A stretch of 64,000 bases of DNA. Source: Chimonanthus salicifolius. Taxonomy: Eukaryota > Streptophyta > Magnoliopsida > Laurales > Calycanthaceae. Position 1 is the first letter of the stretch, and the number at the start of each line of letters is the position of its first letter. The notes beneath the pieces are model-generated. The model had not been told where the DNA came from and made no database searches. It worked only from the letters and a program-made list of their open reading frames with translations. Of the stretch, positions 23,531 through 35,156 are shown piece by piece. The DNA lies in the NCBI GenBank assembly GCA_013350335.1, contig CM023542.1:8170025-8234024 (forward strand). The letters run 5' to 3'. The position numbers and the translations under genes are program-made.

Positions 23531-26125
23531 ATATCTTTTTCCATCTAGAGTGTATTATCATTGCTTTTAAAATCATATGTACGTATATGTAGTTGCTAGC
23601 TTATGATTTCAAACCTTATGCAACAGTTAGTTACATTACAGTATAGTCCTATTTAAACTCTTTTTGAGAAGAGGAAATAGTCCACAGTGTAAAAACATTA
23701 TTTTCAGAGTATTAGCAGTGTATTATTATTTTATTTTGTTCATAAAAGATTAAAGATTTAATATAATAACTAGATCTAAGGTTTTCAGTTAAGTACCTCA
23801 TAAACCCAAAATCATTTTATAGTTCGTCTTTTCTATGGAGTCAATTTATTTGATTTTCATCCTTTGGTTTTAATTGGTTCATATTCTCTGGTTACAATTT
23901 ACTACTTTTCCAATCTTCACCCATCTTCTTGAACCTTAGGATGACAGTAGATTATAGTTGGGACAGCAATGTATCTCACATTTATTTAATGTGAACTATT
24001 AGAGAGACTCAATAATTCATATGTTAATGGTACTTAGAACCTTTAAATAAATGTGCAGCATTTCCCAGGCGTTCTATTGATTGATTTAAAGTAGGAATGC
24101 GCTTTGATTCGTCACCTACATTTCGCGAGCTTTTTAGGTAAGGGAAAATAATACTTTGCACCTTTACCGGGCATGAAATTCTCTATGTTATTTGTATGAT
24201 TGAGCAATGGAAAAGAATATTGTATGGCATGTATTTGGAATGTAATATTGGATCTAAGACATAGACTGAGTTATATTTTAGAATAGTGGTTGTAGTCCGG
24301 TGTTCACTCACAGTAATTTAAGGGATTTGGCCAAGTGTTCTAATGGCCGTGAGGGGACTCAGTTTGCCTGCATAAATGGAAATCAACTACTAGCTTTATT
24401 GAAAGATCCAATAATTATGTTCGAATTGGTTGAATGTTATGTTAATTATTATGATGTGATAAGTGATGCTCTTGATGTTGATTTATAATATTGTTACCAT
24501 AATAATAATGCTGTAATATAATTTATTCCTTTGTACATGTGATATTATTGGAGTTAATTTTGATGCTTAAAATATGTACATGATGTTTATGTTAAATTGA
24601 GATTATAATCATGTTTGGAGTATGATGCCAATGATTTTATTCATGACATGTTAATATAACTCATAACATGTGACATGATGATATAGATGATGCATAGTAG
24701 ACATGGCATTAGCATGGCATCTTCATATTCATGAGATGGGTATGGAGGTGTTGGCCGTGATCTTTCATGATGACAACGACGGTGGTAGATTCAAGCCTCG
24801 CTTTTAGTGAGAAGTACTACGCATGTGGTAGGTTTGGTTCTTAGGCCATGAGATATCACGAAGACTGATATTTGGTGGTAGTTGTGTTTGGTATGAGAAG
24901 TACCACACAGTGGTAAGTTGTGGGTCTCGCTTCGGAGGGATGGCCACCAAATACAGTGGGTATATTGTAGAGGAATGAGACACTGAGCATTGCATTAAGC
25001 ATTGTGTATTGCATGGCATAGTGCATGGATATTAAAAGTATATTATTTAATTATGTTTTAAGATCATATTTATGGAGAATGATAGAGATATTATATTGGG
25101 TATGAATTATTGTATTCCTTCACTGTGCTTGGAGCTCACACCCCTTACATTGCAGATGTTTAGAGACTGTCAATGATGAATATTTAATTTCTTAGTATAG
25201 TCGTGGATTCGTGTGATTGGATTTACTTTATCTGATATTACGTATTTTGAGAGATTTGATTAGTTAGCTTGAAATAATTGAGAACTTTGAGGATATTGAA
25301 TTTGTTTTATTTTATGGAATGTGATGTGAGTAATGAGATTAAATGTGATATTGATAATAGATGTTATTTATTTATATTGTGGATGATGTCGGAATTCATG
25401 CGATGCATTAAGATGGGGCATGAAGGATTTGATGGCTTTAATTATTTCATTTATAATCTTAAAAAATATATATATTCATTTCCCTCAACCACAAATCTGT
25501 GATATAAGACTAGTTAGACACGTTGTTGCGTTGAGTGATATCCGTTCAGCCTGCAGCTAAGCTGTAGAAAGGGATGGGGCGTTACATATTTTTTCAACAG
25601 ACACCTGATTTCAAAATGTTAGGGTGAAATTACAATTTTGCCCAACCGTTTTTAAAAAAACTAAACTTGTTCTCATTGTCCAAACGCACGTCCAGTTTAT
25701 TTTTCGTTCGTTCGAACGATCTCATAGTCTGAATGATTATTTCCTCTTTCATTTCATCTGTACAAAAGATTTTTCATTTTTGTCTGCTCCGTAGGCTGCT
25801 GTTTCTGTAGCTCCTACACAGAGAGGTGGGCTTATACTCGGCTTTGCAGCTCACCATACTAGGCCCCCGCCTCCCTCCTTTCCCACATTTGGCTCTTCTT
25901 TCAATCTGCATCTTGGTGGGTTAGCTCCGGCAGAACCGAGAGCAGTAGAGTGACGAGCAGAACAGAGGGCTTAGGAAATGAGAGGGCCTCCATCGCCATC
26001 TCCATACAGCAGCGTCACAGCATCTCCTTCCTCGTTTTCCATCATTTTCTTCTATCCCAGATTCGCCTCTGTCCTCCACGACGTTGTCTTCTCCATCCCC
26101 GCCGCACCCCTATTTGTCCACTTCT

Positions 26126-26245
26126 AAGCAGCCGTTGGTGGATTCTGCTACGGCAATATCCGAAAGGAAAATAAAGGCGGCAGTGGGGATTCTAACCCGT
26201 CTGAAACAAGTCTCCAACCCCCGCAGCGGTGACTCGGATCAGTGA
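26126..26245 (+). pseudogene. Captured GRAS-domain fragment (SCL8-like), left arm of the hairpin
   Basis: 39 codons read KQPLVDSATAISERK followed by IKAAVGILTRLKQVSNPRSG and DSDQ, then stop. This resembles the beginning of the GRAS domain (leucine heptad I) of SCARECROW-LIKE 8 proteins, where an A-T-A-I-S/A-E-G-K stretch precedes I-L-T-R-L-xQ-V-S/A-N-P-xG-N/D-S-(D/E)-Q. The fragment sits in a foldback arm without start codon or remaining GRAS motifs, so it is a captured piece. Family assignment is from memory of the motif. Confidence 0.6.
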
Positions 26246-26394
26246 AGCAGCGCCGCAACCATGTATCCAAGAAGGCATTGATCCGAATCACCGCTGCGGG
26301 GGTTGAAGACCTGTTTAGACGGGTCAGAATCCCCACAGTTGCCTCTATTTTTCCCTTCGGATATTGCCGTCGCAAAATCCGCCAACAACTGCTT
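26239..26394 (-). pseudogene. Captured GRAS-domain fragment (SCL8-like), right arm of the hairpin
   Basis: The same segment in opposite orientation reads KQLLADFATAISEGK, then shifts frame after small indels (the ILTRL part is out of frame), then SGDSDQCLLGYMVAALL before a stop. The extra GYMVAALL matches the GRAS pattern after the DSDQ word and lies partly in the loop, so the captured segment extended beyond the left-arm copy. Non-functional as a protein; potentially relevant only as RNA. Confidence 0.6.
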
Positions 26395-27153
26395 AGAAAT
26401 GGACAAATAGGGGTGCGGTGGGGATGGAGAAGACAACGTCGTGGAGAGCAGAGGCGAATTTGGGATGGAAGAAAAGGATGGAAAATGGGGAAGGAGATGT
26501 TGTGACGCTACTGTATGGAGATGGCGATGGAGGCCCTCTCACTTCCTCAGTCCCTGTTCTGCTCTCAGTTTTGCCCGAACTAACCCACCAAGATGCATAT
26601 TGAAAGAAGAGCCAAATGTGGAGAATGAGGGAGGCGAGGGCCTAGTATGGTGTGCTGCAAAGCCGAGTGTGAACCCACGTCTCTGTGTAGGAGCTGCAGA
26701 AACAGCAGCCTGCAAAGCAGATGAAAATGAAAAATCGTTTGGACGGACAAAATGAATGAGGAAATAATTGTTCGGACTATGAGATTGTCCGAACAAACGA
26801 AAAATAAACTCGACGTGTGTTCGGACGATGAGATCATGCCTTAGTTTTTTTTTAAACAGAAGGGCAAAATTGTTTTTTCACCCTAACATTTTGAAACTGA
26901 GTGTCTGCTAAAAGAATACCCGGGTATCTATATGGCAAAATTAATCAATATAATAGTTAAAATTTTAAGAGTCAAAATTATAAAGATAGAATAAATTGAT
27001 GATGTTTATCCATTTTACTTTTATAAATTCCACTCAAATGACTGGAACAAGTGAATGAGGATTAGTTAATGATGCCAATGGTCATACACATTACGGAAAT
27101 ATTAATTACAAAATAATTACATTGCTCCAAAAAATTTCAATGTGATCAGCTAA

Positions 27154-28490
27154 GAAGCACCGATACGGGTACACGTATCAAATACAACACGTATCTGATA
27201 CGGAGATACGGCAAATTTTGAAAAACTAAGATATGGTTGCGGCAGGATACGCCGAATTAAAAAATTATTTTGACCTAAGTATTAATTTTTTATCATTTAA
27301 ATTGCACTTAAACACATCCTAAAAGGTTGAAGTGATGATCATTAAATAATAGAAAAATCTAATATAAAAGTTGTGACTTTATTTTAAATTTTTATATTGA
27401 AGTACCAAGAAATTGAAATGAAATAAAAGTGACAAAGCCTCACTCTACAAGCTTTTTCCCTATCTTTTTGACAATTTGAGTTCATGGTAGTTTCTTCGGT
27501 TGCAGACAATCTAACGATGCAACAGACATACATGTAGCTAATTTACTTTGAAAATAACTATTACTCTACTAGTCTAACTTCACGTGATTCATAGTTTGAT
27601 ACCACACTGTAATTTCCTGTGGCTAATTTATGTAGTACATACAACAAAATAGAACCAATTCGATAGAACTTCAAAATGAGAATTTTCTTAAAGCAAAATT
27701 TCCAGAAAGAGAATTGATTAAATAATTCATCCACATCTACATTAAACTATATAAAAGAAATACAACTCAATGAACTTGGTGGTTGATGGGAATAAAATAA
27801 ATAAAAGATGGAAAAGGGACAGTAAGATGGGTTTGGCGTGAACAGGGTCTGTATGCTGCTGGGTTCAGGTTTGGGATGAGGAAGACTGTACGGTGGTGTG
27901 ATAAGTGGGCTGAATGGAGGGAAGAAGATGGTGGGTGATCACGGCAGCATATGGTGGGTCAAAGGAGAGAAAGGTAGCAGTTGGGAGTGGTTTTGGGGGT
28001 CGCAGAAACACATGGAGGGAATATGGGAGGTGGCGACAGAGTTTAGGACGTCTCTGGGAGGGTGGCGAAAGGGCAGGGATGAGTAGAGGAGGTTATGGCG
28101 ATGGCTAGAGGAGAAGAAAGTGAAAAATAGAGAAAAAAGGGAGAGAAGAGAAATTGAAATCGTACATCTCGATCGTCTCCTTCCGTCGTTCTTTCCTCTC
28201 CTTCTCCTTTCTTCTGTCTTCAATTCTTCAAGCTTCCTTAGGTTTAGCGTTACAACCCCTTTTTAACAAAAGACCCCTTTTTTAAAAAGAAAAGTGAAAA
28301 AACGCTTGTCCACGCGTAGAAAAAAAAAAAAGAAGTCGTGTCTAGACGTATCCGAGTAATGTATCGGGGCGTAACCATATTTAAAAAAAAATTAATTAAT
28401 TGGATATGTATCCAACACGTATCCAACTGTATCCATGTCGGAAACATATCCGACTCAGATACTCAAGGGGTTTCAATGTATCTGTGCTTC
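27154..28490. mobile_element. TIR DNA element with a GC-richer cargo segment
   Basis: The left end GAAGCACCGATACGGGTACA and the right end (minus) GAAGCACAGATACATTGAAA are inverted repeats, each followed by GATACGTATC-type words (27175-27235 and 28335-28460). About 27790-28250 is GC-richer: GGAGGG-rich on plus and CT-rich on minus, with open frames but no recognised protein. This may be captured host leader DNA. No transposase. A clear target duplication was not found. Confidence 0.55.
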
Positions 28491-28876
28491 ATTAATGTGA
28501 GGTTAAGGATATTCATGTTAAAAAAAATAAAAAATCAATTACATTGTCCAGTTTCCTTCAGTTTCCTTCAAATTTTTGGCTAAAAAACTTTAAATTTTTA
28601 ATATCATAAAGATTTTAATCTATCGATATTGATGGATGTTTACGATAATGATGATGGTGGATAATAATAATATTATAAAATATCATTAAATTTTTAGTAG
28701 ATTTAATCCAATATCCTCCTCCTTTCTGAGAAGTTTCCTCCGGCGAGGAGAACATTCCTACGTCGTCAATAAAACTACTCGTTCACGTCACCGCCATATA
28801 AAACTCATTCAATCCGCATTTAATCTTAGCTTCCTTCATCTTCTACTTACGCGTTTTGCCGACCTCACCCCCACCT

Positions 28877-28883
28877 TATATAT
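28877..28883 (+). promoter_or_regulatory. TATA box of the CYSTM gene
   Basis: TATATAT about 145 bp before the ATG, followed by a CT-rich leader (28915-29000) typical of plant 5' UTRs. ACGTCGTC and CACGTCACC words at 28760-28795 are possible bZIP-type sites. Confidence 0.55.
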
Positions 28884-29027
28884 GTGTACCCCGCTCCACC
28901 TTCAATTCGATAACACTCTTCTTCTCTCCCCATCTTACACCTTTCTGATCAACAACATATTCCTTCTCTCCTTTTCCTCTTCTCCATCTCCTCAAAATCC
29001 CTGACGAAGCTCAAATCAGAAGAAAAC

Positions 29028-29783
29028 ATGAGTTACTACGGGCAACAACAAGCACCTCCTCCAGGTATTTGAACTGAATTGTCTTGCCTTTCAAGTTCTT
29101 CAGAATTCATTCTCGTTCAGGGTCCGTTTTGATTTCAAAAATGGAGGAAACAGAGCAGGTCCGGGTTTATTTCCTCTGTTTTTAAAATCAAACATGTAAA
29201 ATCTCTGTCTAAGTGGAGAATTTGGTCATCTCCTTCAACCTCAGATGTAATGCAGTGCAGAGACATGACCCTCATTTCTGTTTTGGTCTTTTGGATTGAA
29301 CCTTCTTCTCAATCATTAGTTTGCCATGTTAATTGCCACAATGATGGATGACTGTGAATTTTATAATTCTAACTATTATGTTGATTGTATTTGATCAGCC
29401 TATGCGGCACCAGGCCAGAGCTACCCTCCTCAAACCTATGCACCACCTGTATATGTGGTGGCGCCGCCAGCAGGCTATCCCATGAAAGATGGTCCTGGGT
29501 ACCCCCAACAACAACCTGCAGTAGAAACTAAGAACAGGGGTGATGGATTCTGGAAAGGATGGTGAGTAATCTGGAATTTCATTTTCATTTTGCATTTATA
29601 ATCTGTTGTTGGTGCACGGCGAGCCCGTCGACCACCGGAGTTCCTACCGTCAAAACTCCTAAATAAGGCGATCATTGCACCATACACTATTCATTCATCA
29701 TCGATGTTTTACTGACTTCTTTCATTTGGATTTGCAGTTGCGCTGCCTTGTGTTGCTGCTGCCTTGCGGACATGTGCTTCTGA
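29028..29783 (+). CDS. Cysteine-rich transmembrane module (CYSTM) peptide, three exons
   Basis: Exons 29028-29064, 29399-29561 and 29738-29783 join in frame (37+163+46 nt) to an 81-residue protein; both introns are GT-AG. The N-terminal part is rich in Q, P, Y and A (MSYYGQQQAPPPAYAAPGQS), followed by a charged hinge (ETKNRGDGFWKG) and the CYSTM tail GCCAALCCCCLADMCF. CYSTM proteins are small tail-anchored membrane proteins linked to stress tolerance (family knowledge). The three-exon layout with a cysteine-rich last exon is typical of the family. No part is missing. Upstream lies a TATA box; downstream is a duplicated UTR segment. Confidence 0.93.
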
Positions 29784-30844
29784 GTATTTAGAGAGTTGAA
29801 GGATTTATTTTCTTCTGTTCAGACTTCAGAACAGAACTCAGTGTCTCTGTTATTTGGATTCATTTTTTTTTTTTTGGAGAAGTATTTTCTGTTTAGAACA
29901 GAATTCATTGTCTTTTGTAATTTGGATTATTTTTTTAATTTTTTTTTTGGAGATGTATTTACCTATAGAAAAATAACATTTGTTCCATCATTATAGAGAA
30001 TAATACATTTTACGTAAAATACATTGGTTTCTATAACACATGGTCATAATTCGCCTCTTCACAATTTTTCTGTCTGAGGAAAATTCAACAAAATTTAAAT
30101 TATGGGTTCTCTTCTCTTGAGATGTAAATGGAAAATTTCTTCAGTGATAACACATTATTCATAATTTCATATGGCTGCTTCTGAAAATTCCCCGTCAGAA
30201 TTGGGGAAAATATCCACTGGATAAATTATTATGTGGAATGACCTCAGCAATAAATTTCGGGCCAAATCTGAAATTATTATTTATTTTGAAACTTGAACAT
30301 GATATAAATTCTTGAAATATTGATGATTTTATAAAAAATTAAATTGACCAATATTTATCGCATTGCAGCCAAAAACAGAAATTTTAGTTAAATTTCAAAA
30401 GAATTGGTCGAGATAGAAATATTATTGAAATTTTTTATTGCTCAAATATTAATAAATTGATTTTGACAGAAATTTGAAACTCTAAGACACGATGGTGGTG
30501 TTCAACAATCTTGTATTATTATATCTAGGAAAAAATGGCACAGATAGTTATTTTTATTTTGACCATTATTCCATGGCTAGCACCAGATGATTTTTTCATC
30601 CATTTAAAAATATTCTTTAAGTAGAAAAATATAAATGGTACATAATTAGTTGAAACACGTGCTTTGCATGTGGGCCATATTCACTAATTTTTTTACTTTT
30701 AATTTGTTCATGACTATCATTATTATATATTTATTTTAAGAAAAAAATTAATCAAGATCCATATTGATGGATCGTACATATTTCGACTTGTGCTAAGATC
30801 AATACCAAATTTTGGTTCATGCCATCCTCATTTTTATAATGATG
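29784..30844. other. Downstream flank of the CYSTM gene
   Basis: Apart from the 3' UTR duplication this is AT-rich DNA without recognised genes or bounded repeats. Confidence 0.45.
29828..29960 (+). repeat. 67-bp tandem duplication in the CYSTM 3' UTR region
   Basis: AGAACAGAACTCAGTGTCTC...(T-run)GGAGAAGTATTT at 29828-29894 is followed by AGAACAGAATTCATTGTCTT...(T-run)GGAGATGTATTT at 29895-29960, starting about 45 bp after the stop codon. Confidence 0.75.
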
Positions 30845-31200
30845 GATTAAGGGCTGATATCGGGCCGGGTCGGGTCGGGTTTTTTGAAACCCAACTCGGC
30901 CTGAGTTACTAATATATAGAATCTAATCCGATCCGACTTGAACTTTTAATCCGGATGTCTTGAATCGATCCGACCCGAATTATAATCCTACTCAACCCGC
31001 ATTTTGAACCTAGTTTAGCCTACTTTTTGCAGGGTCGGATCGGGTTAATTTAAAAATCTCTCAACCAAACCCGACCTGATTTAATGCGGGTTTCTGACAT
31101 CTCAACCCTGCCCGACCCGACCCACTGACCCAACTTTCATAACCCGACCCACATGATTTTCAGGTCGGGTCATGCAGGTTCGGGCCAGAACCCGACCCAG
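30845..31200. mobile_element. GC-rich short DNA element with CGGGTCGGGT repeats
   Basis: Both ends are packed with GGGTCGGGT / ACCCGACCC words (30862-30885 and 31110-31198), inverted relative to each other, with weaker copies inside. This is common in plant non-autonomous DNA transposons. A target duplication is not evident. Similar words fill the element inserted in the gypsy element at 61774-62920. Confidence 0.45.
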
Positions 31201-31257
31201 GATTAGTATATTCAAAGGAGAAGGGAAATCTCCTAATACAAGAAGGCAAGAAATAAG

Positions 31258-31469
31258 AAGGGTAATGATATGTATACCATCAAAATTAATCATCATACAT
31301 TAAATAAAACATTTAAAAAAAATTATATTTTACCTTCAACTTCATTATGAGAAAGTCTGAGAAAATGTGGAGGAAGTAATAAAGTTGAGGGTAAAATAAA
31401 AATTTTGAAGAAAAATGTTTTATTTGATGTACGCTGACTAATTTTAATAGTGAACGAATCACTATCCTT
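31258..31469. mobile_element. MITE (family A), uninterrupted copy
   Basis: Left end AAGGGTAATGATATGTATAC continues to CAAAATTAATCATCATACAT and TTTTACCTTCAACTTCATTA. The right end is the near-complement, ending ATAGTGAACGAATCACTATC then CTT. This matches the split copy at 18191-18544. Confidence 0.7.
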
Positions 31470-34400
31470 TGTAAAATTATAATATTTAGATGAAAGCCTT
31501 TGATCCACAAAATTTTACATACATTCCTCTCAAACTATACGGGCCTTGAGGTATTTTATAAGAAAACAAGACATCACAATATTCAAAAACCCAAGAGGTG
31601 CTTGAGCCTTCAGAGCAGTGGAATAAATATCAACGTTATTTTCATTTTTCTATTGAAAATATAAAGACTATGCCATTTTTAGTATTGAGTTTTTTACCTT
31701 TCATGTTATTATCACCAAAATTCGAGTATTATTGAGATAATATCACAAAAACTGATAATATCATGATATTAATGACATTTATAAAAAGATTTAATTATAA
31801 CCATTGATAATTCTGTTCAATTTTTTATTACTTTGATAATGATGTTTACTGATGAACTTATGTGGCAATAGGTGTTAATTTATAATTAAGAAACATTAGA
31901 TAATAGATTATATTTTATTTTATTTGCTATTTGTCAGAATACTTTAATCATAAAATTTATTAACGATTCCTTCAGTTTAAAACATAATTTCTTTTTTCTA
32001 TATTCTATTATTTTTAAATATGATATATATATTTTTTAGATTTTTTCTATAGTATTCTGATAGAAAATAAACAGAAATGGTAAGGCCCGTGTCAGAGAAA
32101 CAATGGTAAAGAAGACCACCTCAAACCATCGGACGTGTAGAAGAATGTATCCATGGTCCAAAGTCCACCCTAAATATCTTCCAAAGGAGGGACCGAGTCC
32201 ATTTGAATGAGAAGAGAAGTCGGATTTGGTTTTGAGCAGTGATCCTCTCACGTAAATTTTTGTATAATTTGACATGAATTTTACTTTATTGCCTATTTTT
32301 TTCTTCGAATCAACTCGTCGAAACCTTCAAATTACTTATAATAAAGGGTTCAACTAGTCAATTCAAAAGATAAAATGGATAATATAAAAAAGTCCATGTC
32401 GAATTACACAAAATACTCGTAACAAGATAGCTGTTCTTTGGTTTTTCATAGAATGTCAAGAGAAAGTAACACTATTTTCATTACTCTCCTATTAATCTGC
32501 AATAGATTGTTTTGTTTTAATGAAAACTTTTATAAATACTATAGAAGTTATATAAATTGAAATTTGACTTGATAAATTATAAGTACACTAAATTCTAATT
32601 TGAAATTCAATCTTAACAACGTGATCTCAATGGTCAAAATCTTTAGGTGCTTTTAATCTTTTTCAAAGGATATTTGATGATTTTGACTATTAAGATTAAA
32701 CAATTAAAAATTATTTTGGAATGAAATTTGATCTACTTCTAACTCATCAACTTTAATTCTTCTTTTCTAGATAAAGTTATTTTCATTTATAATTACCAAA
32801 CAATATACAAGAAAAACCTCTACACAGCAATCCCCTAGCTTAGAATCCCTTAAGAAACTTTATTCTCATTCAACAGAACTTCAAAATAATCAATATATTG
32901 ATTTTTAGTTTTAAATCTCTCTTATTAGTCACTTTTACTCAATTTGATTGTCTTTTGAACGTATATATCAATTTCATTATGTTTCTAAATCTGTCTAAAA
33001 TGGATTGTGCTGAGTTCTTGACCAGGTGCCATTTCAGCCCGTTTTGGACGAGACGGGTTAGAATGACCCATTTTGGTCTACCCATTATGCTTTATATATT
33101 TCATTTTTTTTAGACAAACATATAAAATCTAGCAATATAACTAAAAAATAGACTTCATAAGATACAATTTGAAAAAAAATTGAAGTCTAAAATTTAATTT
33201 AGAGCTATTTGATCTTAGTGGTCAATGTCATCAGACATCTTTAATTCAAGGACACTCACTGAGTCTGAACACTAGGATCAAGTTGTTAAAAATTGTATTT
33301 TAGACTGAAATTAAGTCTATTGTAGTTCATTAAATATATTTTCAATTGATATGAAATTTTTAATGTATATGACAAAAGCTTGAGAAAAAAATGAAATGGA
33401 CTTGGTGTACTTATGTCTTTTAAGTTTTGACCTTTAATTTTGAATAAAATGAAAATCCATATTTATTTTTTGGATTTTCTTGGCCTAAGTCAATTTATAT
33501 TTGATTATTGTTAGAGTAAAATTCAAACATTCTTGAATTAGTATTTGATGATTAGACTACTATGAATTGAATTTGCAAATATAAGTAGTTATTTAATGAT
33601 AAATAATGTTTTAATTTTTGTGGATTAATGTAAAATGATAAAAATAATTAATTTAAATATATTTATATTTTCTTTGTTTTCTTCATAGTTTATTATTTTT
33701 TTATTTTTTTATTAACTTTATGCCATCTTTTCTAAAAAGAAACACCGAAACGACCAAAACGTCGAAACGCCTTGTCATGGAAAGAAAACTGAAATTGGTT
33801 CTGAAATAGATTTGATAATTATGACATTAAAAGATCCAAATATAAATATAGAACCTTTTGATCTAATCTAAAAACCATGTCTTTTAAGCTCTTACAACTT
33901 TAATGACTTTAATTTTTTTTTTAAATATTTAATTTTCCTAAATATTTGATAATTATGCTATTAAAAGATCTTAATATAAATATGGAACCTTCTAACCATC
34001 ATTTGATCTAATCTAAAAACCATGTCTTTTAAGCTCTTACAACTTTAATGACTTTAATTTATTTTTTTAAATATTTAATTTTCCTAAATATTTCTTCCAT
34101 TTCCTTTTAGCAATAACAAGGAAGTATAACATTATTTTTTTAATAAGACCCATTTTGGTCCATGTTATTTTATAGACATGCATATACATATAAACTATAA
34201 TTTAAAAAAATGCACAAATTTAAATAGATTTATGTTTTGGTATCATATTTTTGAAATCTATATTTTTATACATGTATATGAATTGTATAATTTATTTTAA
34301 TATACCTTTCAATTATTTAATAGTGCAATTTTAATATATCTTGATTATATTTTTATAAATCTATATGTGAAATATGTGATTCGCAATTTTTACAATAATT

Positions 34401-34980
34401 TTATAATGATATACACCCTTTAATTTATTAATTTTGATTCCACTAATCAATCACATGCTACATGTTTAGTATGCATTTGTGTTAAACTAAGAACTTCGAG
34501 GGCTTCTCCATGGCTTCTTACATATTTTAATTTTTCAGTTAATTTTTAGTTTTTTCACTTTTTTTAAATTTAAAAACATTATTAATATATTTGTTTTAAA
34601 AAAGCTGAAAAAGATTTCACAAGTCGAAAGATATATAAGCCTTGATGTATAGAAGAAGTCATAATTTTTTAATATACAAAATAAATTTCAACAACTTTTT
34701 ATATTAATTTAAAATTTTTATTCTCAAGTTGTAACCATTTAAATTTTCTAAGAATTAAGAACTTTATATTTTAGAGTTTTTTATATATAGTTATAATAAT
34801 TTAAATTTGAAATCCATTTTAATAATTTAACTAATTAATTTAAATATTTTTTTTATAAACTATTTTATCTAAGAGATGAAATCTTCTAATTCATAGAAAG
34901 CATAAAAAATTACATTTTGAACATGACCCTGCATTTTTTTATTTTTTAAAATCTTCAATTACAAAAGAAATCCATCCTCT
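31470..34980. other. AT-rich intergenic DNA upstream of IMPL1
   Basis: Very AT-rich, with no gene, RNA or complete transposon recognised apart from the tandem repeat at 33811-34093. The open frame at 32898-33113 is low-complexity and unsupported. Confidence 0.5.
33811..34093. repeat. Tandem duplication of about 140 bp
   Basis: Unit 1 (33811-33944) and unit 2 (33945-34093) both start TTTGATAATTATG and share AACCATGTCTTTTAAGCTCT and TACAACTTTAATGACTTTAA. Unit 2 has a ~10-bp insertion (near 33993). Confidence 0.8.
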
Positions 34981-34995
34981 GGTAATGGCGTATTG

Positions 34996-35001
34996 CACGT
35001 G
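34996..35001. promoter_or_regulatory. G-box CACGTG upstream of IMPL1
   Basis: Palindromic CACGTG about 155 bp before the IMPL1 ATG, with a second ACGTG at 35030. G-boxes bind bZIP/bHLH factors and are frequent in light-responsive plastid-protein genes. The function here is inferred. Confidence 0.4.
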
Positions 35002-35156
35002 CATTCCCACGGGGAGAAGTTCGTGTTGTACGTGCTTCACGCGATCCTCACTGTCTGTCGCTCCTCTGCGCTGCTCCTCTTATTTGATTCTAGATTCTCT
35101 ACTTCCCGCAACGCAGCTCTCGCATCATTCTCTTCCTGCAATCATCCCTCTGCAGA

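Larger units (their letters stand above)
18595..25586 (+). mobile_element. Outer solo LTR of a gypsy-type element (interrupted)
   Basis: It starts TGTGATGACCTGACCCGG and ends GGATGGGGCGTTACA, with 5-bp target duplications TATTT (18590-18594 and 25587-25591). The broken foldback arm continues on both sides. Without the nested element the LTR would be about 3.76 kb. A CT-rich leader lies near 19100-19450. A block found in all three long LTRs (CTTCACTGTGCTTGGAGCTCAC, shortened: CACTGTGCTTGGAG) lies about 465 bp before the end. No internal coding domain remains, so it is a solo LTR. No host gene lies in this interval. Confidence 0.7.
18571..26940. mobile_element. Foldback element carrying GRAS fragments, left arm split by a solo LTR
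   Basis: The left terminus CCATATAGACACCCGGGTAT (18573-18592) is repeated inverted at the right terminus (minus: CCATATAGATACCCGGGTAT near 26935). After a 7-kb LTR insertion (18595-25586) the left arm resumes at 25592. The two arms then pair almost throughout: 25592-26241 against 26279-26935, with a 37-bp loop at 26242-26278. They diverge by scattered substitutions and small indels. No transposase is encoded. The arms include a captured piece of a GRAS gene (see separate entries). A target duplication was not found. Confidence 0.75.

Noticed and set aside
26441..26837. Frames of 85-104 codons across the foldback right arm
   Set aside because: Chance frames in the GC-rich arm; only the short stretch matching the GRAS heptad region has family support.
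27898..28223. Plus and minus frames in the TIR element cargo
   Set aside because: Unrecognised low-complexity translations (Trp/Gly-rich on plus, Arg/Ser-rich on minus); no domain.
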